This document shows, piece by piece, positions 43,713 to 52,468 of a stretch of DNA of 52,990 bases (position 1 is the first letter of the stretch; each line of letters starts with the position of its first letter). The notes under the pieces are model-generated. The model searched no databases. It had not been told where the DNA came from and worked only from the letters and a program-made list of their open reading frames with translations. Origin of the DNA: Chloroflexota bacterium. GTDB taxonomy: Bacteria; Chloroflexota; Dehalococcoidia; Lucifugimonadales; UBA3495. Made by a program: the position numbers and the translations under genes. The stretch lies in contig PBMF01000048.1 of the NCBI GenBank assembly GCA_002721995.1, positions 1 through 52,990 of the forward strand, written 5' to 3'.

Positions 43713-44855
43713 ATGAAAATAGGCATGGTTTCTCCTTACGACTTCACCTGGCCCGGTGGGGTAACCGCCCACGTTGCCCAACTTGCCCGTGAACTCGGCC
43801 GCTCCGGCCATGAAGTCCAGGTCTTGGCCCCCCATTCCCCGTCCCGCGAATGTCAGGACTCCGACCTATTGGTGCCCTTGGGCCGCTCGGTACCGCTGCC
43901 CAGCGGAGGTTCCATCGCCAGGGTCTCCCTTTCCTGGTGGCTCTATCCCAAGGTCCGGGCGCTGCTGAAGAAAGAGAAGTTCGACATCATCCACCTCCAT
44001 GAACCCATGGCCCCCATCCTGCCGCTGTGCGTGCTGGAGTTCTCCGACACGGTGAATGTGGGCACATTCCACGCCTCCTACGCCCGTCAGCACCTGTACC
44101 GGATGAGCAGTCCCATCATCAAGAGGTGGCAGCAGAGACTTCACGGCAACATCGCCGTATCGCCGGCAGCCCAGCGTTATGTCAATAACACCTTCCCCGG
44201 TGACTACGAGATCATCCCCAACGGCATCGACTACGACCATTTCTCAGCCAACGTAAGGCCCTTCCCCAAGTACCAGGACGGCAAGCTGAACATACTGTTC
44301 GTGGGCCGCCTGGAAAAGCGCAAGGGGCTCCGCTATCTGTTGGAGGCCTACGGAAGGCTGAAATGGGAGATGCCCGACATCCGGCTTATCGTGGTCGGCC
44401 CTGGCAACCCGGACCGGGAGTCCTACCGCGTCATCAGCTCCCAGAACCTACAGGATGTGGAGTTTGTGGGCCGGGCGTCCTACGAGTACCTGCCTCGCTA
44501 CTACGCCTCCGCCGACATCTTCTGTTCTCCGGCCACGGGAGCAGAGAGCTTCGGCATAGTTTTGCTGGAGGCCATGGCGGCGGGAAAGCCGGTGGTGGCA
44601 TCGGACATAGAAGGGTACCGCGGCATCATCACCCACGGCGAACAGGGGTTGCTCTTCCCCAAGAAGGACAGCGATGCGCTGGCCGATACCCTGAGAGTCC
44701 TGGCCCGAGACCCCGAGCTGCGACAGAAGCTGGGCGGCCAGGGGAACAAGTCGGCCGAAGACTTCCGCTGGGAAGTCGTGGCCGGCAGGGTGGAAAACTA
44801 CTACGAAACTTGCTTACAGGCGGCGTATGGCTCTTCCCGGACGAGACCAGTTTAG
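43713..44855 (+). CDS. GT4 glycosyltransferase, PimA-like (phosphatidylinositol mannosyltransferase type)
   Basis: A 380-residue GT-B enzyme. MKIGMVSPYDFTWPGGVTAHVAQLARELGRSGHEVQVLAP is the N-terminal Rossmann domain with the glycine-rich loop. NVGTFHASYAR, IAVSPAAQRYV and IIPNGIDYDHFS follow; LNILFVGRLEKRKGLRYLLEA starts the donor domain; AESFGIVLLEAMAAGKPVVASDIEGY carries the E-x7-E motif. This closely follows mycobacterial PimA, which mannosylates phosphatidylinositol using GDP-mannose. Placement between ino1 and the phosphatidyltransferase supports a phosphoinositide acceptor. It overlaps the next gene by 29 bases. Confidence 0.85.
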   Translation: MKIGMVSPYDFTWPGGVTAHVAQLARELGRSGHEVQVLAPHSPSRECQDSDLLVPLGRSVPLPSGGSIARVSLSWWLYPKVRALLKKEKFDIIHLHEPMAPILPLCVLEFSDTVNVGTFHASYARQHLYRMSSPIIKRWQQRLHGNIAVSPAAQRYVNNTFPGDYEIIPNGIDYDHFSANVRPFPKYQDGKLNILFVGRLEKRKGLRYLLEAYGRLKWEMPDIRLIVVGPGNPDRESYRVISSQNLQDVEFVGRASYEYLPRYYASADIFCSPATGAESFGIVLLEAMAAGKPVVASDIEGYRGIITHGEQGLLFPKKDSDALADTLRVLARDPELRQKLGGQGNKSAEDFRWEVVAGRVENYYETCLQAAYGSSRTRPV

Positions 44856-45438
44856 GGCCGCGGTCCTCCGCTACATCGAACTCCCCGGGGCCAAGTTTTT
44901 CCGGGCATTAGGGTTCTCTCCCAACGGCATCACCATCCTCGGTTTTCTGATCGCTGTCGCCTCTGCCTATCTGGTCGGTTCCGGCTGGCTGCTGGCCGGC
45001 GGTATCGTATTTCTATTGGGCGGCGGCCTGGACCTGATGGACGGCGCGTTGGCCCGGCTGAACGGCACTACCAGCGCCTTTGGAGCGCTCCTTGATTCGG
45101 TCTTCGACCGTCTCAGCGAAGCCGCCCTCTTCGTGGGACTAGGGGTCTATGCCCTGCGCGAAGACCTGGGCTACGATCAGCAGATTTTCTTCATACTAGT
45201 CTTGCTGTTGGCCCTCATCTTCTCCCAGGGTGTCAGCTACCTGCGCGCGCGAGGCGAGGGCCTGGGCGTGTTCACCAAGGCGGGCGTGATGACCCGGCCG
45301 GAACGGGTCGTGCTACTGGGCGTGGGACTGATTGTCGGCCAGATCGAATGGTTCCTCCTGGCCATCGCCGTCGTCTCCTGTTTCACCCTCTTCCAGCGCA
45401 TGTTCACCATCCGCGACATGCTGGACAAGGCTGGATAA
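44827..45438 (+). CDS. CDP-alcohol phosphatidyltransferase, probable phosphatidylinositol-phosphate synthase
   Basis: A 203-residue membrane enzyme with about six helices. The CDP-alcohol motif DLMDGALAR followed by GALLDSVFDR matches D(x)2DG(x)2AR(x)8G(x)3D(x)3D exactly. In actinobacteria, members of this size join CDP-diacylglycerol to inositol-3-phosphate, giving phosphatidylinositol phosphate. Linkage to ino1, which makes that inositol phosphate, and to a PimA-like gene makes the same role likely here; phosphatidylglycerophosphate synthesis is the alternative. The start lies within the end of the glycosyltransferase gene. Confidence 0.85.
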   Translation: MALPGRDQFRAAVLRYIELPGAKFFRALGFSPNGITILGFLIAVASAYLVGSGWLLAGGIVFLLGGGLDLMDGALARLNGTTSAFGALLDSVFDRLSEAALFVGLGVYALREDLGYDQQIFFILVLLLALIFSQGVSYLRARGEGLGVFTKAGVMTRPERVVLLGVGLIVGQIEWFLLAIAVVSCFTLFQRMFTIRDMLDKAG

Positions 45439-45569
45439 CCCACAGGTTCCCGTGTAAACTGGTGCTAAATTCGGGACGGGCACAATTTGTCCGCACCCTA
45501 TACCCGCGCCTTTATCCGTTCCCCTTTCGTGTCCAATCCGGATAACAGGCCGCGCCAGGAGATTTGAGC

Positions 45570-46043
45570 GTGCCAAATGAACTGAAGGGCGATATGAACG
45601 GCCAGGGACTGCACGTCGGCGTGGTCGTCGCCCGTTTCAACGAGATCATAACGAGAAAACTGCTGGACTCGGCCATCGAGACCCTGCTCCGCCACGGTGT
45701 ACGGGACGAGGACATCACCGTGGGCTGGGTGCCGGGTTCCTTTGAGCTGCCCGTGGTGGCCAAGACGATGGCCAAGACCGGCAAGTACCAGGCAATCATC
45801 TGCCTGGGCACCGTCATTCGCGGCGAGACATCCCACTACGACATGGTGGCCGGACAGGCTGCCAGCGGCATCAACAACGTGGGCCTGGACACCGGCGTGC
45901 CGACCATCTTTGGCGTGCTGACCACCGAGAACATGGAACAGGCCCTGAACCGGGCCGGCGGTAAGGCCGGCAACATGGGCGCCAACACAGCCGTTGCCGC
46001 AATTGAAACGGCGCGCCTGGTCGAAGCCGCCAGCAAGGCCTAG
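45570..46043 (+). CDS. ribH: 6,7-dimethyl-8-ribityllumazine synthase
   Basis: A 157-residue enzyme for the penultimate riboflavin step. GTG at 45570 is chosen because AGGAG (45557-45561) lies eight bases upstream; the in-frame TTG at 45564 is too close. [24 protein letters not shown] is the N-terminal strand-helix; [19 protein letters not shown] and [17 protein letters not shown] are the active-site motifs, with the conserved His in [29 protein letters not shown] completes the fold. No other rib gene or FMN riboswitch was seen nearby. The product supplies FMN for the many flavin enzymes here. Confidence 0.95.
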   Translation: MPNELKGDMNGQGLHVGVVVARFNEIITRKLLDSAIETLLRHGVRDEDITVGWVPGSFELPVVAKTMAKTGKYQAIICLGTVIRGETSHYDMVAGQAASGINNVGLDTGVPTIFGVLTTENMEQALNRAGGKAGNMGANTAVAAIETARLVEAASKA

Positions 46044-46077
46044 ATCCTCCAAAGAAATTTCCCCGTAGGAGCGCTCT

Positions 46078-46977
46078 GTGAAGATCGGTGTGACGGTCCC
46101 CAATAACTGGGGCGTGGAAGACCCGAAACAGGTATTGGAATTCGGCCCGCTGGCCGAGGAACAGGGATACGACTCGGTCTGGGTCATGGACCACCTTTTC
46201 AACACCGGTTACATCAGAGAGCGCCTGGAAGACAAGCCCTACTACCATCCCATGTCGACCCTCTCCTATCTGGCAGCCATCACCTCCAAGGTAGACCTGG
46301 GCACATCGGTTTTGGTCCTGCCTTACCACAATCCGGTGGAACTGGCCAAATACGCGGCCACCCTGGACCAGATATCCGGCGGACGGGTCATCCTGGGCGT
46401 GGGCGTCGGAGCCATGACCGAGGAGTTCGAAGCCCTGGGCATCTCCATGCGCCAGAGGGGCTCCCTCACCGACGAATGCATGGACATCATGAAGGAGCTT
46501 TGGAGCAACCGGCTGCCCAAGTACCAGAGCAAGCGTTGGGACTTCTCGGACCTGTACTTCTCTCCCAAACCAGTCCAAAAAACCATCCCCCTCTGGGTGG
46601 GCGGTTCCAGCCCCGGGGCCATCAAACGCGCTTCCCTGCGTGGTGACGGCTGGCACCCCACCGGGGTCTCCGCCGAGGGCTACGCACTGGGTAAGGCTGA
46701 GATCACCGAGACCGCCGCGGCCGCGGGCCGGGACACCAGCAACATGAGCTGGTCGACAAGGGTTGAGGTTGAGGTCCACGGACGCCCCTCCAGCGACCGC
46801 GCCGCCGCCCGCACCACCATCCCCGGTGACGACTCGGGCATGATGACTGCGGCCCTAAAGACCTACCAGGATGCGGGCGTTGACCACATGGTGCTGGCCC
46901 TCAACTCGGGTGACGTCACCGCCTTAAAACGCCTCATGGAGAAGATCGCTGCCGAGGTACTGCCCGAGTTTAGGTAG
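46078..46977 (+). CDS. LLM-class flavin-dependent oxidoreductase
   Basis: A 299-residue luciferase-like enzyme, starting at GTG 46078 after AGGAG (46067-46071). MKIGVTVPNNWGVEDPKQVLEF and SVWVMDHLFNTGYIR are the N-terminal barrel strands. VDLGTSVLVLPYHNPVELAKYAATLDQISGGRVILGVGVGAMTEEFEALG is the core and flavin-binding part. The form resembles F420-dependent or FMN-dependent oxidoreductases. It starts 34 bases after ribH, so flavin synthesis and a flavin enzyme may share a transcript. The substrate is unknown. Confidence 0.88.
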   Translation: MKIGVTVPNNWGVEDPKQVLEFGPLAEEQGYDSVWVMDHLFNTGYIRERLEDKPYYHPMSTLSYLAAITSKVDLGTSVLVLPYHNPVELAKYAATLDQISGGRVILGVGVGAMTEEFEALGISMRQRGSLTDECMDIMKELWSNRLPKYQSKRWDFSDLYFSPKPVQKTIPLWVGGSSPGAIKRASLRGDGWHPTGVSAEGYALGKAEITETAAAAGRDTSNMSWSTRVEVEVHGRPSSDRAAARTTIPGDDSGMMTAALKTYQDAGVDHMVLALNSGDVTALKRLMEKIAAEVLPEFR

Positions 46978-47021
46978 GCGGGTTGCGGGGTAGCTACCCT
47001 ATCAGTTATGTGCAGGGCAAA

Positions 47022-47315
47022 TCATAGCTGGTACCGGGATATGTCCAAGGAAGAGTGAAAGACTCCTAGGATATCAACGTCGCCTTCTTCTTTGACCAAA
47101 TAGGCGATTCGATAATGGCCGTACATCAAAATGCGGACGTTCCTGGCAGAAGGTTGATACCGGTAGCCGATCTCCGGGAATGACAGGACGTCCTGTGCCC
47201 GGTCAAATATTCCTAGGACTATCCTCTGCGCGGCAGCCGGTTCGTCGGCCCTGACGTATTCGTATATATCCTCTACCCAGCGAAGCGCTTCCTCCGTCCA
47301 CCTTACTTCTGCCAT
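47022..47315 (-). CDS. ParE/RelE-family toxin
   Basis: A 97-residue toxin: VRWTEEALRWVEDIYEYVRADEP (helical hairpin), AAAQRIVLGIFDRAQDVLSFPEIGYRYQ, then NVRILMYGHYRIAYLVKEEGDVDILGVFHSSLDI, the beta-sheet with the conserved Arg and YRI motif of ParE/RelE. Targets are gyrase (ParE) or ribosome-bound mRNA (RelE); sequence alone does not decide. Its start overlaps the antitoxin end by 13 bases, typical of these modules. Confidence 0.85.
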   Translation of the reverse strand: MAEVRWTEEALRWVEDIYEYVRADEPAAAQRIVLGIFDRAQDVLSFPEIGYRYQPSARNVRILMYGHYRIAYLVKEEGDVDILGVFHSSLDISRYQL

Positions 47316-47488
47316 GAACGGATTCGCCGGGCCATCTCTTCATTGGATACGGTACGCTTGGCATCCGAGTCGGCCAAACCACGCTCAACCATCACATGGA
47401 AGGCCAACTCCCTAACGATCTCTTCGGGTGTGCTGTCTTCGGGCTGGGCCTGCACTATCTCGGTGATTTGGTCTTTAGCTGTGGACAT
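47303..47488 (-). CDS. Antitoxin of the ParE/RelE-type module
   Basis: A 61-residue acidic-to-neutral protein: IVQAQPEDSTPEEIVRELAFHVMVERGLADSDAKRTVSNEEMARRIRSWQK. Size, helix content, and the overlap with the toxin fit a small antitoxin of the kind annotated as addiction-module components. No ribbon-helix-helix signature is obvious, so DNA binding is uncertain. Confidence 0.75.
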   Translation of the reverse strand: MSTAKDQITEIVQAQPEDSTPEEIVRELAFHVMVERGLADSDAKRTVSNEEMARRIRSWQK

Positions 47489-47585
47489 GGGGCGTTCTCC
47501 ATTTCAATAACCGCCGGTGATTCTCCATAACATTATACTTGGCCGGCCTGCAGGGAAAATACCAGCGAGTCCAAAGCCCATTTTG

Positions 47586-48866
47586 CTAAGGATTGCCTAC
47601 TTCCGTGACCACCGGCGTCCGCCTGGGCGCCCTGGTCAGCAGCAGCATGCCGATGGTGGCGAAGCCCAGTATGGCCAGCACGATGAAGGCGTCTTTGTAG
47701 CTGCCCGTCACATCGTAGATGACGCCTGAGAACACGGCCCCGATGGCCTGCCCAAGGGACACGAAGGGCTCGGTCACGCCGCGAATGGCGCTCAGGGACT
47801 GTCTGCCGAAGTAGTTGGCATAGGCCACCACCGGCACCACGAGGATCCCGCCCACCGCCATGCCAAAGATGGACGCGACGATCAACGCTTCGATGGTGGT
47901 GTCAGCCATTGGGAAAAGGGCCAGCGCCACCGCCATCATCAGCGCCACTCCTGCGTAGGAGTAACGGACCGGCACCCGGTCCACCACCCAGCCCCAGAAG
48001 AGGCTGCCCGCTCCGGTGAACACGGCGTTCATGCTGAGGGTGGCTGCCGAGACACCCACTCCCAGACCCTGGTCCAGGAAGTAGGCCCCCTGGTGGATGT
48101 TGGTGCCCGACTGGAGCAGGTACAAGGAGCCGGTGGCCAGGGCCAGCAGCCAGAGCGTCGGTGTACGCACAGCTTCTTTGAGGGTCCAACTGGGCTCCTC
48201 TGGAGCTGCAGCCGCCTCGGCCGTGCCATCTTCGACCCCGCCAGGCTGGTCTCCGTCGGGCAGCAGCCCCACCGACTCGGGAGTCTGCCTGATAAGACCA
48301 GCTATCGGGCCCAGGGCCAGGATCCAGACCAGGGCGCCCAGCACGATCCAGGCGTCCTCCCAGCCCCGGTACTTGATGATCAGACCGGCCAGCAGTGGGA
48401 AGGTAACCATGCCCACCGAGTGGGATAGGAAGAGTATCCCGGTGGCGCGGCCCCGGCGTCTGATGAACCAGCGGGAGACCACCACCGATGAGCCGATGTT
48501 CATGGGGCTGGAGAAGATGACCCGGCCGATGCTGTAGGCCACGTAGAAGGCCACCGGCACCGTGGCCCAAGCAAGGGACATGGTGGACAAACCCAGCACC
48601 AGGACACTGCCGGTGAGGATGATTCTGGCGCCGAACCGGTCCAGCGCCCAGCCCACAACCGGAGAGGCCACAGTGGCCAAAAGCCCGCCCAGACTGGCCG
48701 CACCTGCTATCATGGTACGGCTCCAGTCCAAGTCTTCTGACATGGGATAGATGAACACCGCCAGCGTCAAACTGGCGGAAGCATTGCGGACGACCATGCC
48801 ACTGCCCGTGGCGAAGAGAATCACCCAACCGTAGTAGAAGGGCATCCTATTTAAGAGTTGGTACAT
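47586..48866 (-). CDS. MFS transporter (monocarboxylate/OFA-type)
   Basis: About 426 residues from the ATG at 48866 (MYQLLNRMPFYYGWVILFATGSG); an ATG at 48845 (MPFYYGWV) is equally possible, and neither has a clear ribosome site. Twelve hydrophobic segments, with GWALDRFGARIILTG as the TM2-TM3 loop and a central acidic loop (GDQPGGVEDGTAEAAAAPEE). The YYGWVI opening places it in the same branch as the transporter at 3726. Organic-acid transport is the usual activity. It stands alone between the toxin-antitoxin pair and the collagen-like protease. Confidence 0.82.
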   Translation of the reverse strand: MYQLLNRMPFYYGWVILFATGSGMVVRNASASLTLAVFIYPMSEDLDWSRTMIAGAASLGGLLATVASPVVGWALDRFGARIILTGSVLVLGLSTMSLAWATVPVAFYVAYSIGRVIFSSPMNIGSSVVVSRWFIRRRGRATGILFLSHSVGMVTFPLLAGLIIKYRGWEDAWIVLGALVWILALGPIAGLIRQTPESVGLLPDGDQPGGVEDGTAEAAAAPEEPSWTLKEAVRTPTLWLLALATGSLYLLQSGTNIHQGAYFLDQGLGVGVSAATLSMNAVFTGAGSLFWGWVVDRVPVRYSYAGVALMMAVALALFPMADTTIEALIVASIFGMAVGGILVVPVVAYANYFGRQSLSAIRGVTEPFVSLGQAIGAVFSGVIYDVTGSYKDAFIVLAILGFATIGMLLLTRAPRRTPVVTEVGNP

Positions 48867-48960
48867 CGAATAATTGCGCGTCCGCGAGAGATAAGAACCC
48901 AAACAAAAACGCCGCAGCGGGACAGTCCTTATCGCCACGGCGGGTACTCACCGGCGACCA

Positions 48961-49836
48961 TTGTATAGCTTGAAATTGAACTCCGCCAACCTTGGCTCAA
49001 AGTCCCTTATTCTGCTGGCATTGGCCACACTTGCCCTGCTGACCGCTCTGGCCTGTCAGGGTCCGCCCGGCGAACCGGGCATACAAGGTCCCCAGGGCGA
49101 ACCGGGCCCCCAGGGCATCCAGGGAGAGCCCGGTCCAGCTGGACCGGAGGGTTCGGAAGGCCTTGCAGGCCCGCGGGGGTTCCCCGGGTTCACCGGACCA
49201 AGGGGCCCTCAAGGACTCCCCGGAGACCACCCCCCTGACTTCACCGACTTCATCGGCGAGGTCCGAAACGCCGTAGTCTTCATCAACCTGTTCTTCTCCC
49301 AGGGATCTGGTGTGAGGATATCTCCCACGGAGATAATCACCGCCGAGCATGTGATCACCGGCGCGGACCGGGTTGAAGTGTCCGTTGGCGGAGGCTTTTA
49401 CCAGGGCGCCACGGTAACTGGCTACGACTCGTTCCGAGACCTGGCACTGCTCACATTGGACAGCCCGACCAATGGGGCTACCATGGATATACCCATATCC
49501 AATCAGGTCTACGCAGACCTGTCACAGCGGTCGGTAGAAGCGATAGGCTACGAGGTAGCCCTGGTTGGGTTCGTGCCTGAGATATCGACCGTCTCACCGA
49601 TAGCCACCTTCGGGAGAATCGGCGGACTTTGGAACATCGTGCCCGGCGGATACGCCATGGGCCAGGTGGACGCCGCCGCCACCAACGGGATGAGCGGGGG
49701 CGGGGTTTTCAACAAGTTCGGCGAATTCCTGGGTACCCTGGTGACCTCGTCCAGCTTCGACGGAAACATCCGGTACGTGCGGTTCGAGGAGATCAAGGAG
49801 GTGCTGGACGACCTGCGGGCCGGCGGCAAGCGCTAG
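48961..49836 (+). CDS. Lipoprotein with collagen-like repeats and trypsin-like protease domain
   Basis: A 291-residue protein, probably starting at TTG 48961 (no strong ribosome site seen). [17 protein letters not shown] is a lipoprotein signal, with lipobox and Cys32. Residues 34-90 are 19 uninterrupted Gly-X-Y triplets ([12 protein letters not shown] and so on), a collagen-like stalk. The C-terminal domain has a chymotrypsin-fold triad layout: [15 protein letters not shown] (His), [14 protein letters not shown] (Asp), and [18 protein letters not shown] (Ser in GMSGGG). It resembles DegP/HtrA-type proteases without a PDZ domain. The collagen stalk would hold the protease away from the membrane. 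Collagen stretches are Pro-rich but not hydroxylated in bacteria. Confidence 0.85.
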   Translation: MYSLKLNSANLGSKSLILLALATLALLTALACQGPPGEPGIQGPQGEPGPQGIQGEPGPAGPEGSEGLAGPRGFPGFTGPRGPQGLPGDHPPDFTDFIGEVRNAVVFINLFFSQGSGVRISPTEIITAEHVITGADRVEVSVGGGFYQGATVTGYDSFRDLALLTLDSPTNGATMDIPISNQVYADLSQRSVEAIGYEVALVGFVPEISTVSPIATFGRIGGLWNIVPGGYAMGQVDAAATNGMSGGGVFNKFGEFLGTLVTSSSFDGNIRYVRFEEIKEVLDDLRAGGKR

Positions 49837-49851
49837 GGAGTAGCGGCGGGG

Positions 49852-51249
49852 TTACAGGTCTTCCCGGTCCATGAACTCGTTTAGCTCCCTCCAGTCCTCT
49901 TGCAGGCTATCCATCCCCGCCTGATCGGTCTCGTCCTGGCCGGAGTGGGACCGCTGGAACCTCTGGACTATCCGGTAGACCGGGTCGGTGGGCAGCAGAC
50001 CCCAGACCACCCTCTGGTGCTCATTGGGAGTCTCCCAGTCCTTCCGCTGCCGCCCCAACCGGGAGGACAATCCCAGGAAACCGTGGTAAAACTCCCGTGG
50101 CGTGGTGGGCGAACCGGTCACGGACGGGTCCCGGTCTTTCACCGGGAACATGTTCTTCCACCAGCCGGCCAGCATTCCCGAAATGTCGTCGTTGGCGCGG
50201 CCCCAGGTGAACAGCGATTCCCTGGTCTCCTCAACGTCTCCTCCCTGACCGGTGAACCGGCGCGAGCGGAAAAGCTTGTAGACCACCCAGCCGGCAACGG
50301 AAACCGCAATCCCGAAGGCCACCCATTTCATCGTGGTGACGAGGACAGTGGATGGCTCCTTCTCCTCGCTCTGCTCCCTCAGGCCCCTGTGGAACTCCTC
50401 CAACTGTTCCTGGGCATTAATCAGCGCCGAGAAGTCGCCGCCGCCAAAGACTCCCGACATCCAGTTGAAGGCTGAGACCACCACCCCGGCGAAGGCGCCC
50501 ATGACCAGCAGTATGGGACGAAGAATCCAGAAGCCGCCGTCGCTGCCGATCTTGATTATCCCTCTGGTCACATCATCCAACCCGCCCAGCCCGATGGCGC
50601 TGATCACCAGACCCACCAGTACCACACCGCCGACGCTGACTAGAATGGGCATCATCCATTCCCCGGACATCACATGGGTCTCGCCTATCTCCGACGAGAA
50701 CCGGGCCAAAGAAAGGCCGAGCAGACCCACCGAGAAGAACCCCACCACCAGGAAGCCGTTGACCACCGCCTCATCGACTATCCTATCCACCAAGGCGGCG
50801 AAGAAGAGTACGGCCAAGCCCCAGAGGAAGGCGGAGCGCACGGCTTCCAGGGTTATCTCTTCCTTCGCCACACTGGCCCCGCGCCAAAGTATGGTGAGTA
50901 GGAAGACGGTTGTGCCGACCATGGTGAGCACCGGTTCGACCCTGCCAGACATCACAGCGTCAAAGGGGATGAAGTCAAAGCCGGTGTTCAAATTTGCCAA
51001 GAACAGTAATGAGGGAACACCCACACCCAGTCCCACCAGTCCCCGGAGCCGGGGGTTAACATTCACCGAGAGGACGTAGGACATGAGGATGAACGACCAA
51101 ACCAACGCCAAAATAACCAGCCCGAAGGACAGGATGATGCTGGACTGGCCCAAGATCACCGCCACCACCCGGAAGGCCAAATAGAGGGCGCAGCTCTCCA
51201 GAAAGAGGGCGGCGGCGGTAACCGAGTTATTCCGCCAGAACCTGGTCAT
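49852..51249 (-). CDS. Multi-helix membrane protein with DUF4129-like C terminus
   Basis: A 465-residue protein. Eight to nine hydrophobic helices fill the first 270 residues (for example ALYLAFRVVAVILGQSSIILSFG). A linker and one more helix follow (WVAFGIAVSVAGWVVYKLF), then a soluble tail in which REFYHGFLGLSSRLGRQRKDWETPNEH resembles the DUF4129 segment found in transglutaminase-associated proteins. Its start overlaps the DUF58 gene by 23 bases, so it belongs to the moxR-DUF58 operon. Function unknown, probably in assembly of a surface or envelope complex. Confidence 0.7.
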   Translation of the reverse strand: MTRFWRNNSVTAAALFLESCALYLAFRVVAVILGQSSIILSFGLVILALVWSFILMSYVLSVNVNPRLRGLVGLGVGVPSLLFLANLNTGFDFIPFDAVMSGRVEPVLTMVGTTVFLLTILWRGASVAKEEITLEAVRSAFLWGLAVLFFAALVDRIVDEAVVNGFLVVGFFSVGLLGLSLARFSSEIGETHVMSGEWMMPILVSVGGVVLVGLVISAIGLGGLDDVTRGIIKIGSDGGFWILRPILLVMGAFAGVVVSAFNWMSGVFGGGDFSALINAQEQLEEFHRGLREQSEEKEPSTVLVTTMKWVAFGIAVSVAGWVVYKLFRSRRFTGQGGDVEETRESLFTWGRANDDISGMLAGWWKNMFPVKDRDPSVTGSPTTPREFYHGFLGLSSRLGRQRKDWETPNEHQRVVWGLLPTDPVYRIVQRFQRSHSGQDETDQAGMDSLQEDWRELNEFMDREDL

Positions 51250-52450
51250 TCTTCTCCGCCGGATCCAGCACGCTGGCCATGGGAATCACTGTGATGTCGC
51301 CCAAACTCCGCTCTGGAGGACCGTCCCCCGAATAGAGAACGGTCACCGGGAAGCCGTGTTGGCGAATCCCGGCGATCTCCTCCACCAATGAGTCGCCGAT
51401 GGATGGAGAAACCAAGAGGATGGTGGTGCCGGAGGGGAGCGAGTACCGCTCCGAATTCAATACTTCAGACAGCGGAGCAACCACGTATGAGGCCGCCATG
51501 GCCAGGGCTTCCAGGGTCATGGAGAGTTGGTTGGAGGAGGCGCCCATGGGCACGTTGATCCATTTTCCGGAGTAACTTGCCACGGCGTTGCTGATCACCC
51601 CGTAGCTGAAACCCCTCCTTTCCGCCAGGTCGGCCGCCGAGGCCGCCACTGTCACTGTGCGCTCGAACAAACGCCTGTTGCTGCCCTGCCAGGTATTCTC
51701 CCTGGTGGAGCCGTTCATGACGATCAGCATGTTCAGCGAGACCACGGGCTCAAACACCTTGGTCTGCAGGCTCCGCGCCCGGGCCGTGGCCTTCCAGTCG
51801 ATGTGCTTCAGCGGGTCCCGGGGCCGGTAGTCGCGCTGTCCCACCACCCGGTTGGTGTCGAAGTAGATGGGCCGCGTGCTCGTTATTTCTCCCAGCGGGT
51901 GTTCGGGGGGAAACAGCAGGTTTTCGATATCCAGCACACGGGGATAGACCAGGATATGGTCGAACTCGGTGTAACGTGTTTCGGCGGAACTGAACCCAAA
52001 GATATCTCCCGTCCTAAGCCGCACGGGTCCGATGCGGTGGTAGCCGCGCTCCCGGCACTTCATGGAATACTTCCAGGTCGCCTTCTGGTAGGGCAGCAGG
52101 GACGAGGTGATGGTGTGCTGCCGGTTGGCCTCCAGGCCCGTGCCCCGCATGGTCGCGCCCACCAGGTCCAGCCCTTCGGGAAAGGAGTCCTGGATATCCA
52201 CCCAGATCAGCGGCAGTACTTTATCGTTGTCCAGGGAGACCGAATAGTCCACTGTATCGCCGATGAAGGCCCGCTGACGGTTCAATGAACGGGAGTGGCT
52301 CACCGAGCGGAAAGAGTACTTGTCCCAGATGCGGGCGGCGATGGTCACCACGATCACCAGGGATCCGACGACCAGCAGCAGACCGGCGCTGGCCAGCAGG
52401 CCAACGAAAATCATGATGCTGCTGATGAGGATCCAGAAATCGTTGAGCAT
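51227..52450 (-). CDS. DUF58 family protein
   Basis: A 407-residue protein. Two N-terminal membrane segments (SIMIFVGLLASAGLLLVVGSL...) are followed by a beta-rich domain. GQRDYRPRDPLKHIDWKATARARSLQTKVFEP is the DUF58 signature, with MLIVMNGSTRENTW opening a von Willebrand-like fold. DUF58 proteins occur with MoxR ATPases and transglutaminase/DUF4129 proteins, where they are thought to take part in protein maturation. Here it lies 18 bases after the moxR gene. Confidence 0.88.
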   Translation of the reverse strand: MLNDFWILISSIMIFVGLLASAGLLLVVGSLVIVVTIAARIWDKYSFRSVSHSRSLNRQRAFIGDTVDYSVSLDNDKVLPLIWVDIQDSFPEGLDLVGATMRGTGLEANRQHTITSSLLPYQKATWKYSMKCRERGYHRIGPVRLRTGDIFGFSSAETRYTEFDHILVYPRVLDIENLLFPPEHPLGEITSTRPIYFDTNRVVGQRDYRPRDPLKHIDWKATARARSLQTKVFEPVVSLNMLIVMNGSTRENTWQGSNRRLFERTVTVAASAADLAERRGFSYGVISNAVASYSGKWINVPMGASSNQLSMTLEALAMAASYVVAPLSEVLNSERYSLPSGTTILLVSPSIGDSLVEEIAGIRQHGFPVTVLYSGDGPPERSLGDITVIPMASVLDPAEKNDQVLAE

Positions 52451-52468
52451 GGCTGGCTCAGGCGAGGT

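Noticed and set aside
45439-45569. FMN riboswitch before ribH
   Set aside because: The 130-base leader lacks the conserved RFN helices and signature sequences.
46989-47005. GGGTAGCTACCC palindrome downstream of the third monooxygenase
   Set aside because: Too short for a terminator and no T-tract; probably chance.
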